Below are positions 24,001-35,789 of a DNA stretch of 64,000 nucleotides, piece after piece. A program made the translations under genes and the position numbers. Position 1 is the first letter of the stretch, and every line of letters starts with the position of its first letter. The stretch lies in NCBI GenBank assembly GCA_963978895.1, contig OZ022247.1, positions 5,443,266 to 5,507,265 of the forward strand. The letters are read 5' to 3'. The notes beneath the pieces were generated by a model. The model ran no database searches, had not been told where the DNA came from, and saw nothing but the letters and a program-made list of their open reading frames with translations. Source of the DNA: Erpobdella octoculata (lineage: Eukaryota; Annelida; Clitellata; Hirudinida; Erpobdellidae).

Positions 24001-27000
24001 TGCAAAATTGTACATTATAAGAGAAGTGATTGTTGGTTCTTCGTTGAGAACCGACTGAGCCACGGACCGTTTCCAAAAATGGCAAAAAGTCTTAGTGGTT
24101 GGAAACTACAGCACATTAGACTCGACTATATCAGTTTTGATACTTCACTTTTATCTCGGTTTTTTGAAATCTACCAGATATACTTAATAAGAGAAAATAT
24201 CGAATTGAGGTAAAACCCATTTTTTATTGGAGATTGGTGAGTAGTTAAGTCGTTAAAGACGCTTGGACGAGGCAAAGCGTGTGGCCGGTTACAAACGGTC
24301 CGGGTTCAATGCCCTCTTGAGACTGAATTATCTCAACTGTATTTAGCGGCAGATTGTAAGCCATCCAGTGGCGCACACAGAATTTTTTGGGGGGTTAAAA
24401 AAATTATTTTTTTGAAGGTTTGGAAAACAAATTTCAGTTTCAATTATTTATTACTTTTTAATCCCTACAAAACCATAAAAAAATTTAATACAGATAAATC
24501 AAATTTTATTTCAAAAAGCAGAATATTGTTTTCATGCTATAAAAAATTTCGAGAATAACTTCTGGGTGGCTCAAACCCCAGTGCGCCAATGAAGCCATCC
24601 AATTATCCTAGGTTTTAAAATAAATATAAAACAGAACAAGCAGTTGAATGAATAAGTAGAATGGAAATACTTAACAGAGAAGCAAATAATGCAAAAATCT
24701 TCATCTGGATACCCACAAAACCATTAACTACTGTAGCATATTGATACCTTCATAGTTTTTAAAGTCATCCGTCCAACTTTCGAACCTGTTCTGTTGCAAC
24801 CACTGGATTACTTCCTCGTTAGACGAATGAGGTGTCAGTGAAACTTTGGCACATGTCTAAAATGAAGATTAAAAAATTCGATAGAAATTGATACTCAATT
24901 GTAAAAAAATTGCAATTGTTAAACAGGCAGCAACCAATACATCTTTTTGTTGTAGTTTAAAACAGATAGAATTGAATGGAAAATATTTGGCGTAGGATTA
25001 TCGGAATATTAGCCAGTGAGAAGGTTTTTCCACGGGACATGTAAAAGGCCAGCGCTACCGAGCTCTTTAAATATTTATATCAAATGATTAAAAACAAAAT
25101 TTTCAAAACACAAAAAGTAAGCTTTACAAAGTTAAACTCTGGCCATCGTGTGCTAAAATAAAATAAATTTCTGTTCACATGCCTCATCATTAATGAAGTT
25201 TTAAAACAAAAGTTAACAATATAATTTTAAAACATTTGACATTTGTTTACTTTTTCAATGAGCTGCTGCAAATTTCCATCTGACGGATTAGAAGGAATAT
25301 TAGAGGACGATGATGATGATGACTCTGAAAAAAGTGATGATGATGATCCCATCTGTTTTTTTCTATCTGAAACACCTGAAAAACAAAAGTTCACGTTAAA
25401 TATTAGGCAGCACAAATTTAATTATTTATTTTTTTTTAGAAATTAAATACACTTTTCATCATTTTCGCTACTTATAAATTTCATATGTTTAGATTTCATA
25501 TGTTTTGAAATTTTCCAAATAAATAAAAAACAAATTTAAAATTTTTAAACTGTTTTTTTATCAAATTAAAATTTAATTTGGCTGTTCGTACCTTTCTCAT
25601 CACTGGAAGTTTCTTCCAAACTTCTGGGCAACTCTTTAGATAGATAACTGGTTATGTAGCAGTTCTGAGCGAAATTAGTTCAATTATTTTATAACAGCAA
25701 ATGTCGTGTACAATAAAAATGTAGACAATTGAATTTGAAGTTAATTAAAATAAATCAAAATATTTCTAACTAAATTGTCAGATGGTGAACACTGATTGAA
25801 ATTTTTTGACTCGTTGGGAGCTTCAGTTGATGATGAGGGAGTACTACTGCTATAAACAAATGTTGGTTGTCTTAAATTTTTGTTAGTTTTCCTTATTTAA
25901 GCTATTCATAAAAATTTATTTCAACTTTTACAAATAAAAATTAAAGTTATTTTTGCAGTTGTGTGCTTAAAAAAAAACTGAAAACTCCAAACTTTTCGGT
26001 TTTTAAAATTTGATTTGTTGGTTCATCGTTTCTCACCCAATCAGCTGGACAAAACTCTTTTAACTGGTGAGGCAATACCTGTAAGGATCATTCAGACACT
26101 CATTTTGACAAGCAATAACCTACAACATATAGCTTAACATCATTTAATAATTTCTATTCATGAATATGCATTAACATGTTCGAACGGCTTTGAAAGCTCA
26201 GCGAATTTAGGCTGTTGATTAACTGTGAACCAGTATAATGACTGGGCCTAGTTATTTAGTTTAGATCATGCATATTTATAAATCACTCACGTGATGCCGT
26301 TTGGTATTTTTGACAAGCGACTATCGGCAGCAAAACGTTGTCAATTATTGAAATGGCCAAAACCAATTAACCCTTAGTAAGCTTTGAGCTTGTTTTGTAT
26401 ATTAATATTAATGAGCTTCCAGCTTGTTTTACATATTAATGAGTTTCAAGCTTGTTATGCATATTAATATTATTGAGTTTCCAGCTAGTCTCAATTTTAA
26501 TTACTTTTATCGAGACATGAACCAGTACAAAACCGATTGACTATATAAACAAACGTACAAACGTCAATATCAAAAAAGTTGTGTCTCATTATAACAAAAG
26601 GTGTCTCAATATTAATGATAATTATTTTTATTAAGCCACAAAAACCGATTATATTAAAATAGACAAAGGTATTGTTATTCAATATTGCAAAATGTTGTCA
26701 CATAATAGTAAAAAGAGTGTTCTAAAACATTCTAAGAGTGTCCAATACTTATTTAAATGTTATGTACATGTAAACATGTATAATATTTACATTTGTACAA
26801 ACTCGATCTGTGTCTGTCATATGCACAAGAGTGTTTAAACTTCAATAGTGGAACCATTTCATAAATAAATCATAAAATTTTATAAATCATAATAATAAAT
26901 AAATAATGATAATTATGTTCTTAATACACAAAAACCGAAATTATAAAAATGACAAAGCTATTTAAAATTCATATAAAAGAGCTAAAGCTTTATAATCGCT

Positions 27001-30000
27001 GATTGGCTGTCACCATTTCAACGTTTGGCAACATTTGGCTGACGATAGTCGCTTGTATATTTTTGTTGCACCACCCATCCCTTATATTGCCACAACTAAG
27101 TTAAGACCCGATAACAAGCTTAAAAACAAATATTAGGCGTAATTAGCACAAAATTGACTAATATATTCTCCATATTGGCCTTTTATAGGTTGTCAGCAAA
27201 TACGCGGTCGATTTAGTCGAACCTTTTGTAGTCGCTCAATTCGTCATTGGCTCGCATTCTTAATAAAAAAAAAGTGTAAAGAGCTAAAAATTACTTCTGA
27301 AAAAATGGTCACATCACTAGTCTGATGATAATGATCCTGAAACACAAATATGCTTTAACTCAAACAACTAGCAATCTTATTAGAGGATTTGTTTTTAATC
27401 ACAGATTGACTCCATTAAAACAAATTAATTTTTATTATAAATTAAAGTCAATTTTATCGGTTACATTTTGAACTAAAAAGAAAGTTAATTTACTTTTTCC
27501 TGTAGCGGGAATTTCGAAAACTTTGTGGCGTCTATCTTGTTCCTTCTATCGGCTCCGTTCGGCTGCAAATGACACATCATCGGTACCGTATATGATTACA
27601 TGACTGTTGAATGTACACATTATTTCAAATGACATTTCAAAAATAGTTAATGTACACATTATTTCAAATGACATTTCAAAAATAGTTAATGTTTAAATGA
27701 TCGTACGCTCATTTGAAAACTGCAGACTACTTAAATATTCTTATTTTAAGGTTAGTGAGAGAAGTTAGTTAACTCCGCGAGACAATCAACCTGAGCAATG
27801 CGAGTAAACTCCTTGCTTGAGGGAACTACTTGGGCGAACCACGCCTCAGTCTCTCTCTAAACGATGGTCTTTCCTGAATAAATAGAGACAGGTGTTTAAG
27901 GTGCCTGTCTCCATGAACCCTACACGGAAGCTGGAGACGCAGGAAAGATTCGAACCACCCACCTTGAGGATACAGGCGAACGCTTTACCGAATTACCACT
28001 AAAGCCCTCTATTATATTGAGATAGTTTTGATTACAGTGTGTGCAGTGTACATAGAAAAAAAACACATATTTTATAAACAAAATGCCACAAGATATCTTG
28101 CACAATAAAATAAAAAAATAGATTTTAGATTTTTTGAAATAATTTATTAAAAGTTAAAGTAATAACCTTGTAAACTTTAATGAGGCAGTAAGATCTGTGG
28201 ACGAGTTCTTGTTGCTCATCACTTTCACCGAGTACTGCAAAAGTGTCCACCTGCAATCTAAGTGGCACTCCTTTCTCTCCTCCGTGTCTTTTCGTAGTGA
28301 ATTCTGTACTGATGCAGTTGATCTTGACGGAGATGGAGGTCTCGCCCCGACCCAGCCAGGTCACCGTGGCCATGTGTGGCGTGCGTGGGTTTTCTTCCGT
28401 GCCATGAACGTTGTATGACATCGGCACATCTAAAGTTAAAGTTAAAAGTTAAAGTACATTCATTTTTCAGTGCGACTTACCGAACAGACCAGACTAGTGC
28501 AAATTTGAATAAAAAAAATTTTTATTCAGTATCTTATGCTGTTGCAATACTGCTGACAGTTTAAATAAATAATTCAAAATCTTAAGGCTTCTGCTGGAAA
28601 TGATAATTGAATTTCAAAATATTCGCGTTAAAAAATTTCAAAACAAAACCAATTTTGCAAATTTTGTGAAGCAGTAGTTCACCCTTCGAGAATTTCTGAT
28701 GCTTCAAACAAACTTTAAAAACATGTGCTCAGATATGTGCCAAAGCATGGTTTAGTTTTATGCTGTAATTAGCAAAATTTTAGCAACTTTTTAAAATAAT
28801 AAAACAACCAACCTAACTCCAAAAGTCTTTGATCTGGCTGTTTGACGATCCAGTCCTGAAACTGTTCCTTCTCTTTTTGTTGAAGTCGTCTGTGATGGAA
28901 CATCAGTATGATGTTGCTCTGTCAAATCGAGAATAAGCTAAGTTACTTTGTTTTTCTGTGGTAATGAACATTCTTTGAATAATACTATTTTTGCATTGAT
29001 TCAAGCACTATGTCAAGGCTTAAACGTTTTTTTTACCAATGCATTTTGTTAATCTTGACAACACTAAGCTGTCTGCCAGTAAATCAATCAGTTGAGTAAA
29101 GTTACTGAATTTCTAATTTTCAATTAAATTGTTCGTATTAGTTTGATTTTTTTTGCTTATCATTTGGTCAAAAATTACTTGGTCTAAATTATTTGGTCGC
29201 TTATTCATTTGTTAAAATTATATTGTCAAATTTAGTCGGTCAAATTGATGTAGTTGTTGGAAGACGATAAATAGCAAATTTGGTAGATAAATACAATATT
29301 ATCACATATCTTAGGACAAAAACTTCTTGAGCCTAATTTACAGAAAATCAGTCCTTTTTTGTCTTCTCCAAAGGAACGGCCATCGTCGACTTTCAACGAT
29401 TGTACCATCAATTGTTTAAACATGCAACGTAGAGCTCTTGACCGAATGAGCATGAACAGGGACAATGTGACTTTTAACCAAATGATTAGCATTGAAATTA
29501 TCGAACACCTGATTCATAGGCATTCTCGCAAATTCCCGCCCAGCTACGTACTGTCTAGGGGACGCATTTTCAGATTTAGTTCAGTTAAGCTTCCCCTGTA
29601 GGTACAGTGGCCCTAAGTTCACATAAATTTTGAAACACTTTACGGTTCAACCATACGAGAACTCAAAGTTGATCGATGATATTGGTAAGTAAAAATAAAA
29701 ACAATTGATTAAAATATACTTTGTAGTAATTTGCAGGAATAGGTCCTTCTGAATGTCTTTGCAATTTGATGTCGTACGATTGTCCTGGAATAATAGAAAG
29801 TGTGCTTTTTAAGATAACTTTTAATTTTTGTGTGTGACCATTCTTTAATGTATTGTAGAATAAACGTGTCCTTAGATAAATATAAGTGGTAAGCTGTTTA
29901 GTTTTATCACCAGAGTTTCTGTTGTGACCATATCATAATATCCCGGACTACCAACCCCTAATTTCAAAGCAAACTTCAATAGTTATAAGTTATAATGTAC

Positions 30001-31856
30001 GATATAGTTTAGAAGGAGTTAAAAATCACACTCTTACGAATTACAACTTGAAACAAACTCATTACTTCTTTAAAACATTTAAACTAGAAGTTTTAAAAAA
30101 TAAAAACCAAAAAGAAATTTACTAATTTTTCTAACTTTTTGGCTTTTCGACTTAGTTAAATTTCATGACTTTTGTGTGTCAGAAAAGTATTTTTAATAAG
30201 CCAATAAGGTTTTGACGAATACGAGCAACCTCACCCTGCTCTCGACAGCAGGCTATGAAAAGATAAATAGGGCAAATACAAAACCATCATTAATTCAAGA
30301 CAGCCTTCTGTTAAAACACATTATTTTGTATTATTAAATTAATCAATAATTTATTTCCTACAGCCTGTCAAGGGTCGTTACTTGTCAAGGGAAATGGTCG
30401 TTACTTCAACTCTCACGTGAATATTTAAATTATTAAAAAATTATTACTTTATTTTTATTTTTACTTTTTGAAAACTCTCATGCAACCCAGCAGTTACAGG
30501 TGATTCAGGTGATATTGCTATTTATTAAAGGTATAGGAGCTCGGTAAAGCAGTAATACCAAGTCATAACGGTCAGAATTATAGTTAACTAAATAGGAAGT
30601 TCTTCAAAATAGAAGTCAACTCATAATTTTAATGAGCAAATAAACGTGATTAAATATCTATAATTCTATAGAGCGCGAGTTTGAATCGAAAGCAAAGACG
30701 ACATTGAATAAACATTGTTGTTGTCAGTTATGAAAGAATTACTGTAGGTAGAGGTACTTTAAATAATCGTATTCCTCTATAAGCATATTCACGCTAACAA
30801 TAGAATCAGTTGGCCTGTCATTCTAAGAAGAAATACTCTATTTGATTGCTGAAATCTAGTGTTGACGTGAACAACTTTATGTTTGCTAGAGCTAACTCGA
30901 GCTTGTTAATAAAGTCATTACGTAATTATTACAATTCATAAAAACCTTGATTGAGGCATGTTACAGGTTCATCAGATCGTTTTACAGCAGGTCGAGTTTG
31001 GGCCATCAAAGTGCATGTAAATCTGCTAAAAATTTCAAAACGTTAAAAAAAGGTGTAAACACGCTAACAATTAATATTTTTATTTAATAATTCTTATTAA
31101 AATTTACTCAGCAATCGCTAAATAAAGGTAAAAGGTAAAGGTCCTGCTATTAGGGCATGAAGAAGTAAATAATAACAAGTAATAAACAAATAATAAACAA
31201 ATAATAACAATAATAACAAGTAGAAAAAATGTTTGCTGCTTATTTGCTAAACTATACCTGTTGAAGATCAGATGTTGGTCGTTGCTGGATAGGGAATTGA
31301 GACATGGAGGAACTAGGAAAGATGAACTGGATGGGATTTGAAAAGAAACGGCTGGTGCGGAGTGAAATTGAAGAGAAGTTAGCTGCTGCTGTTGCTGCTG
31401 CTGTAGGTTGCCAAGGTGAGGGTGGAAGTGAGAAGGAACCAGTTGTGCTGATATGCCTGATTTGAGGCAGTTGCAGTGTGCCAGTGGAGAGTGGAATGGA
31501 CATTGTACAACACAGTCGACGATTGTCGGGTTTTCGCTTTTTATAATGTTGTAACTGGAATAGAGAGGTTGTAGTCATTTTATTTATCGCATCTTACGTT
31601 AATTACTTTTTGTTTCGTTTGATTAAAATCTCGTTGATAAATAACAAGTCGTTCGAGTTATTCAAAACTGCGTTGATGTCTTCAGCATATTTGTATACAT
31701 GTATTAAAACATCAAACATTAAACTTCATAATAAATTAAAAATAGCCACTATGGTTTGCTTTTTTTTATAATAGTTGATTTTAAGCAATTTATTACATGG
31801 CGAAGATAAACCAACCCGTGAAAAATTTGATCCAGTTCAACTTCATTGAAATCCAT
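21089..31856 (-). CDS. TFCP2-like: CP2/LSF-type grainyhead-family transcription factor, about 20 exons
   Basis: A sequence-specific DNA-binding transcription factor of the CP2 branch. Minus-strand exons: 31816-31856 (ATG), 31258-31554, 30946-31022, 29720-29784, 28813-28918, 28167-28429, 27465-27563, 27295-27336, 26037-26078, 25771-25846, 25592-25664, 25251-25375, 24748-24856, 23930-23999, 23460-23515, 23069-23252, 22392-22525, 22115-22260, 21328-21379 and 21089-21147 (stop). It encodes about 705 aa against about 500 in vertebrate TFCP2. Landmarks: a seven-Gln run, RPAVKRSDEPVTCLNQGQSY, MFHHRRLQQKEKEQF, CISTEFTTKRHGGEKGVPL (the hallmark DNA-binding segment), PNGADRRKQDRR, a Ser-rich linker, SAM-like NEEVIQWLQQNRF with KEDMEVICGLAEG, a KRSRR basic patch, and a C-terminal dimerisation-like YLRHLTIPCLQEKL segment. 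Phases agree except at exon 9/10, which is short by 2 nt. The exon 7 donor is ambiguous (27465 or 27494), and the last two exons rest on phase only. Confidence 0.9.
21668..21973. repeat. Nine tandem copies of a 34-bp unit
   Basis: Units start at 21668 and recur every 34 bases (core AACTAGGAGTTGTATTGTAT). Eight are practically identical and the third has one C/G change (GAGGTGG for GAGCTGG). The near identity implies recent amplification. It lies in the predicted intron before the penultimate CP2 exon. Confidence 0.97.
22728..22940. repeat. GC-richer degenerate repeat
   Basis: The stretch is unusually GC-rich for the window, with GGGCCTAGCCAGGCCGTGC and GAGCCAAAGTC-like boxes, and resembles the GGGCCGGGC-rich part of 41410-41760. 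Element ends were not found. It lies in a CP2 intron. Confidence 0.35.
24229..24357 (+). mobile_element. tRNA-derived SINE head
   Basis: Shows an A-box-like GGTGAGTAGTTAAGTCG and a B box GGTTCAATGCC at tRNA-like spacing, with an extended variable arm. It lies in a CP2 intron and is cut on its right by the 226-bp hAT MITE. Confidence 0.55.
24366..24591. mobile_element. 226-bp hAT MITE
   Basis: Ends CAGTGGCGCAC and GTGCGCCAATG are inverted repeats with two mismatches, flanked by a perfect 8-bp duplication AAGCCATC (24358-24365 and 24592-24599). No coding capacity. The left end resembles the sequence at about 7746 inside the 6901-8278 element. Confidence 0.88.
26313..27057. mobile_element. MITE with long (~50 bp) inverted repeats
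   Basis: The left end ACAAGCGACTATCG and its inverted partner at the right (CGATAGTCGCTTGT) extend for about 50 imperfect bases, through AACGTT and TGAAATGG boxes. TATTTTTG flanks both sides (26305-26312 and 27058-27065), a candidate 8-bp duplication with one extra A at the right. The interior has three 35-40-bp repeats with GAGTTTCCAGCTTG-like cores at 26380-26490. It sits in a CP2 intron. Confidence 0.75.
27609..27687. repeat. Direct duplication of ~39 bp
   Basis: The block AATGTACACATTATTTCAAA...AAAAATAGTT occurs twice in direct tandem with no visible change. It lies in a CP2 intron. Confidence 0.9.
27790..28016 (-). mobile_element. tRNA-derived SINE, minus strand
   Basis: On the minus strand the head has an A-box region GTGGTAATTCGGTAAAGCG and a B box GGTTCGAATC at tRNA-like spacing, followed by a non-tRNA body. 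The head matches the SINE at 44142-44352, including AAAGCGTTCGCC. It lies in the CP2 intron between exons 6 and 7. Confidence 0.7.
28930..29700. other. CP2 intron with an unassigned open frame
   Basis: Holds ATTTGGTC-type short repeats at about 29150-29230 and an 80-codon plus-strand frame (29359-29601) with no recognisable domain. Nothing supports it as a gene. Confidence 0.3.
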
Positions 31857-32670
31857 AATTTGCCCACTTATAAGTAATACTAGCCTAAAGTCCAACCGCA
31901 ACCAGATAGATTCAAAAGCTCAAGTTTTCGTATCTGCTACAAACCGGTCTCCTGAAACAGCCACTACAGCTAACTTGAGCAAACATTTAGTTAATTCTTA
32001 GCAGTATGGCTATTTGTGCCTACTAATGTGGCCGCAAAGGTGTTTCAACTTTAAGCACCTGTATTTAATAAGCGCAAAGCTCAGAGTAGTCAACTGGCAA
32101 CTTGTAGGCACCAATAATAACAACACAAGACTCGCGGGTGTAAACTTTATAGACCTAACTAGTTACTAGCTGGTGCCAGGATTTCAATAAGAAAAGGATT
32201 GTTTACCTGTCAATAAATTTTCGGCAAAACAGTTAATAGTATTATTTCACATAAACATTTTGTAAATAAAAAATGTATTTCGTTAAAGTTTGAATTAGAA
32301 CGTGAAATACTAAGAGGTCTTTCTTGAATGAATAAACATCTTTAATCATAATAAAGGAAGCTAATTTTCATAAGACTCTAGCCAAGGTTAAGCGTATGAC
32401 GGAAGATTTGTGGACCAACATTTTATGGGGCAGTTATTAAGTTTTCAAAAACGAGCATATATAAATTATGTTGAGTAGAAAGTACCTAAGTAATATATCT
32501 ATTGATATGTTAAAACATTGTTTTTGGGGTTAAAAACAGTAAAAACTTTAAATTAGTTCAAAAATGCCCAAAAACAACATTAGGTATATAGTATGTGAAG
32601 TCAGTATACGTTGTTTAGAAAGCATAAGCCTAGCGAATGGTTTTCTAAACAAATGATTGTATATTATAAT
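31857..32670. other. Upstream region of the CP2 gene
   Basis: No gene or repeat end is recognised. A promoter for the minus-strand CP2 gene should lie here, but no TATA box or clear factor site stands out. Confidence 0.35.
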
Positions 32671-32680
32671 TATATAATCA

Positions 32681-32970
32681 CTAGCAAAGTTACCCGGCGT
32701 CGCCCGGGGTTTTTAGAGGTTTTTCTATCGTTGTTTTTCTCGCTTTTGTTCTTTCCCCCTCTTTATCCCCCTTTCTCTTTTTTGTCTTCTCCCTCTTCTG
32801 CTCCCTCTCCCGCTTCCGCTCGCTTTCCAGTTCCCGCTCCCGTTCTCTTTCTGTCTTACTCTCCCTCCTAACTTCTTTTCGCCCATAAAACGTAAAGTAA
32901 ATAAATAAGTGAATGCATTATTTAATCTAGAGTCGTGAGGGCTACATTCGTTAAAGACTTTCGTGGCTGC
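32681..32970 (-). mobile_element. 3' end of a minus-strand Helitron
   Basis: On the minus strand the sequence ends in a CCCCGGGCGACGCCGGG hairpin, then TAACTTTGCTAG, with T following in the flank. This is a Helitron 3' terminus. Behind it is a purine-rich body (GGGAGCGGGAACTGGAAAGC-type) like that of the Helitrons at 39, 42 and 46 kb. The 5' end is not identifiable, so the upper boundary is approximate. Confidence 0.65.
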
Positions 32971-33348
32971 AGGGGCGCTACCAGGGGGCAGGAGAGGCTT
33001 TCGCCCCACAGGTCAAATCGGAGGGCCCTGCAATTTTTCCAAATATGATGAGTTTTTCTTTGGGTGGGTAGGGGTAGGGGGATTTTCAATAAGCTTTTCA
33101 ATATGCCATAGACACAACAATATATTCTTCGTTACTTATATTCAGTGTTACTTTTTTCTCAATAACTTTCGGCCATAAGGGTTTAATGAATATATACTTC
33201 TTCCAGTAAATGAAATGGTGAACAGATTTTCACTTTCACAGACTGATCGAAAAATTATTTCGTAACTTCAAACACATCAAAATGTAATTTAGACCACAAC
33301 ATTTTAAAATTGCTTAAGGCTGTTTAGGATCTCATATTGCATGGCAAC

Positions 33349-34562
33349 CAGGCGCGGTCCTACCATTGGGGATGCTGGGGATGCATCCCCCCACCAGCTT
33401 CAGAGCTCAATTTTTTTCAATGAATAAATAAATTTAAACGTACCCCAAACAACCCCCGCCAAACACCAACTATCTTTCTAAACTAGATAGTTATAAAATA
33501 TGAAGAAATCTGTGGACATCAGCAATGCGCAATTAATATTTCATTACTAGTCATTACTATACCTAAGTAACATATGCTTGCCCAACCGAAGGCAATTATG
33601 TCCTGCCAACTAGCATCTTATAAATGCGGATATCCAGCTAAGGCAATTTTCATTCGGTTTTCAGTTGTTTTCCGGTTTTCTATTCATTGTTTCCTTGCGT
33701 TAATCGTTTAAAAAATTTTTAAAGAAAAATTAAGTTCGTGCGAGTTTAAAACACTAGTTTTTCCATATACCTATATTAATCGAAAAGGGAAAATACCCAC
33801 TGTTTTCTGTGAAATCTAAAGGTGGTAAAGTACTTAATTTGCTTTTCATAAATCAATATTTTTTTTTAACTAATTTAACTGCACAAACTATAATTATGAT
33901 GTCAAGCAAAATCTTAAACTTCCAGCAAAAAATGCACTGCCGCAACTTCATTAAGATTACGTCATTCTTTAAATCGGCACCCACTGAGCATTGAGAATGC
34001 AAAAGTTCTAGCCAAACTTCAAACCCTGAACAACAAGATTGTCATTTATCTAATTATCTACTCGTTCTATCGAATTCTCGACGAACGAAAATACATTTGA
34101 GTCGAACTTGACCAACAAAAACTGTCAAATTTTCGTTTCAAACCTAACACTCGTTGAATATTAATAATAAATAAATAAAATAAATAAATAAATATTGCAT
34201 TTGCGTTCACTGAGGTTGAAGGGGAGTATACATGCTCGTCGTTCTATAGACATTAAAGAATTTAAAAGTAGGCTAAAGACATATTTTTTAATAAGTTTTT
34301 TGATTATGAGATGTTGATGAACTGCGCGCTTTTGCGAAAGAATTGTTTTTTTTATAAGGGCATGATATCAATATTATTTTGTATTGTATTTGTATGGAGA
34401 TTGAATAGGAACATTTCTTATGCTCAAAAACGCAATTTTCTTACAACACACCCATTACTTGATGATAACTTTATAATCTATAAATATATATATATAATAT
34501 AAGACTCCCAATCAAAATTAAATTTATTATCCCCCCACCAGAAAATCCTGGGACCGCGCCTG
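33349..34562. mobile_element. hAT element with perfect target duplication
   Basis: 1214 bp with TIRs CAGGCGCGGTCC / GGACCGCGCCTG, followed inward by C/G runs. It is flanked by a perfect ATGGCAAC duplication (33341-33348 and 34563-34570). Inside are a short frame ending KITSFFKSAPTEH, possibly the start of a TTF-type transposase, and a LINE-like tail IDIKEFKSRLKTYF. Neither is intact. Confidence 0.9.
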
Positions 34563-34654
34563 ATGGCAACATATCCTAAACTTAACTTTTTACATAGTTT
34601 AAAATACGGGAATTTTTTTTTTGTTTTTTTTTTGTTTTTTTGTTTTTTTTTTTA

Positions 34655-34818
34655 TGATAGTTTATAGTCCTCTACACTAAGTGTTTTAAGACTGAATTGG
34701 CTGTATGTAGGAAGCACATAAGTACTTCCTGTCGTGGATCAAAATTTGTTCCTTTTAACTGTCCTTCCTCCTTTATCCAGGCTTGGGACTGGCTCGCAAT
34801 TAGCGAGGCGGAGTTAGA
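34655..34818 (-). repeat. Copy of the ~160-bp interspersed repeat
   Basis: Shares GTTTTAAGAC, GGCTGTATGTAGGAA, ACTTCCTGTCGT and GCGAGGCGGAGTT, in order, with 10860-11032. Confidence 0.65.
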
Positions 34819-35169
34819 ATACGGGAACTGTTCAATGTATATATATACATTATATCAATCATATCATATTACAATTTTAAACATATCATAAATTTATTTT
34901 TTAACATTTGCTTTAACTGGTTTGAGACTGAGTTAGACTATCTTCAGTTTGCAGTCTTTCTTTTCTATCATTAATAAAATATTATAAAATTTACAGCAGA
35001 CTGAAGATAGTCAAACTCATAATAATAATCTGTTAGCTATCTTTAATTTTTTATTAATTATAATTGGTAGTTTTGATTTGAACAGTTTCAAAAAATTTTC
35101 GCTTGCGGCAGACTTTCTTCTTTTTTTCAAACTTGAGCCCCCCAGCATTTTTTGCTGGTTGCGCCTCTG

Positions 35170-35789
35170 CATAGTTGCAATGGGTTAGTTGTCACACATG
35201 ATGATCATACGCTGGTATAACTCACGCGTATGATTGGCTGACGAACAATTGAGGGTGGTCAAAAAGATTTTTCAACGTTTCCTACCAAATTTTTTAGAAT
35301 TGCTTCAGACCCGGGCCCTACAAAAAGTACGAGTTTCCGTCTCTTCCTCGCGGCGGCCCTGAAAAAAGTAGGTTTTAACCAGTAAATTCAATTGTCCTTT
35401 TGCCGCATAGGCATTCACTCAATCTAGCAGTTACGGACATTTACGGATAGTGCCATACGTTTTTCCTTCTTGGAAAACTGTCAAGTCTCAGTCTGATACT
35501 AGAGGAAAGATTTTATCAACTGCACTAGGCCTCTGCCATATAACCGGAAAAACTTGATATATCTATTATGAAAAAACAATTCCATTACAGCAACTGAGGC
35601 AAGCTCATTGGCAGTGCCCTGCACCCCATAGCTATTTCTATTCTGTTAATCGTGATTTAACCTGATATCTCATTTCAAATCAGCATGTCTTGCAGCAGAC
35701 GTTTGAAATCTTTGACAGCAAACATTGACACGTTAAACGGTAAAATAAAGACTACATACTAAAAATCTATATCTCTCCTTCTTTATCTC
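35170..35789. other. Spacer before the LINE
   Basis: Contains a hAT-like inverted end GGCGGCCCTG near 35350 but no partner. No gene recognised. Confidence 0.3.

Larger units (their letters stand above)
32970..35169. mobile_element. Old hAT-like element carrying a younger hAT insert
   Basis: Inverted ends CAGGGGCGCTACCAG and CTGGTTGCGCCTCTG bound 2.2 kb. The flanking octamers CGTGGCTG and CATAGTTG agree at five of eight positions and all three differences are transitions, as a decayed duplication would show. It contains the 33349-34562 element and a copy of the ~160-bp repeat (34655-34818). No transposase is readable. Confidence 0.5.

Noticed and set aside
31252..31578. 108-codon ORF starting MTTTSLFQLQHYKKRK
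   Set aside because: It is the wrong frame of CP2 exon 2. The frame one base on carries the seven-Gln run and joins in phase to both neighbouring exons.
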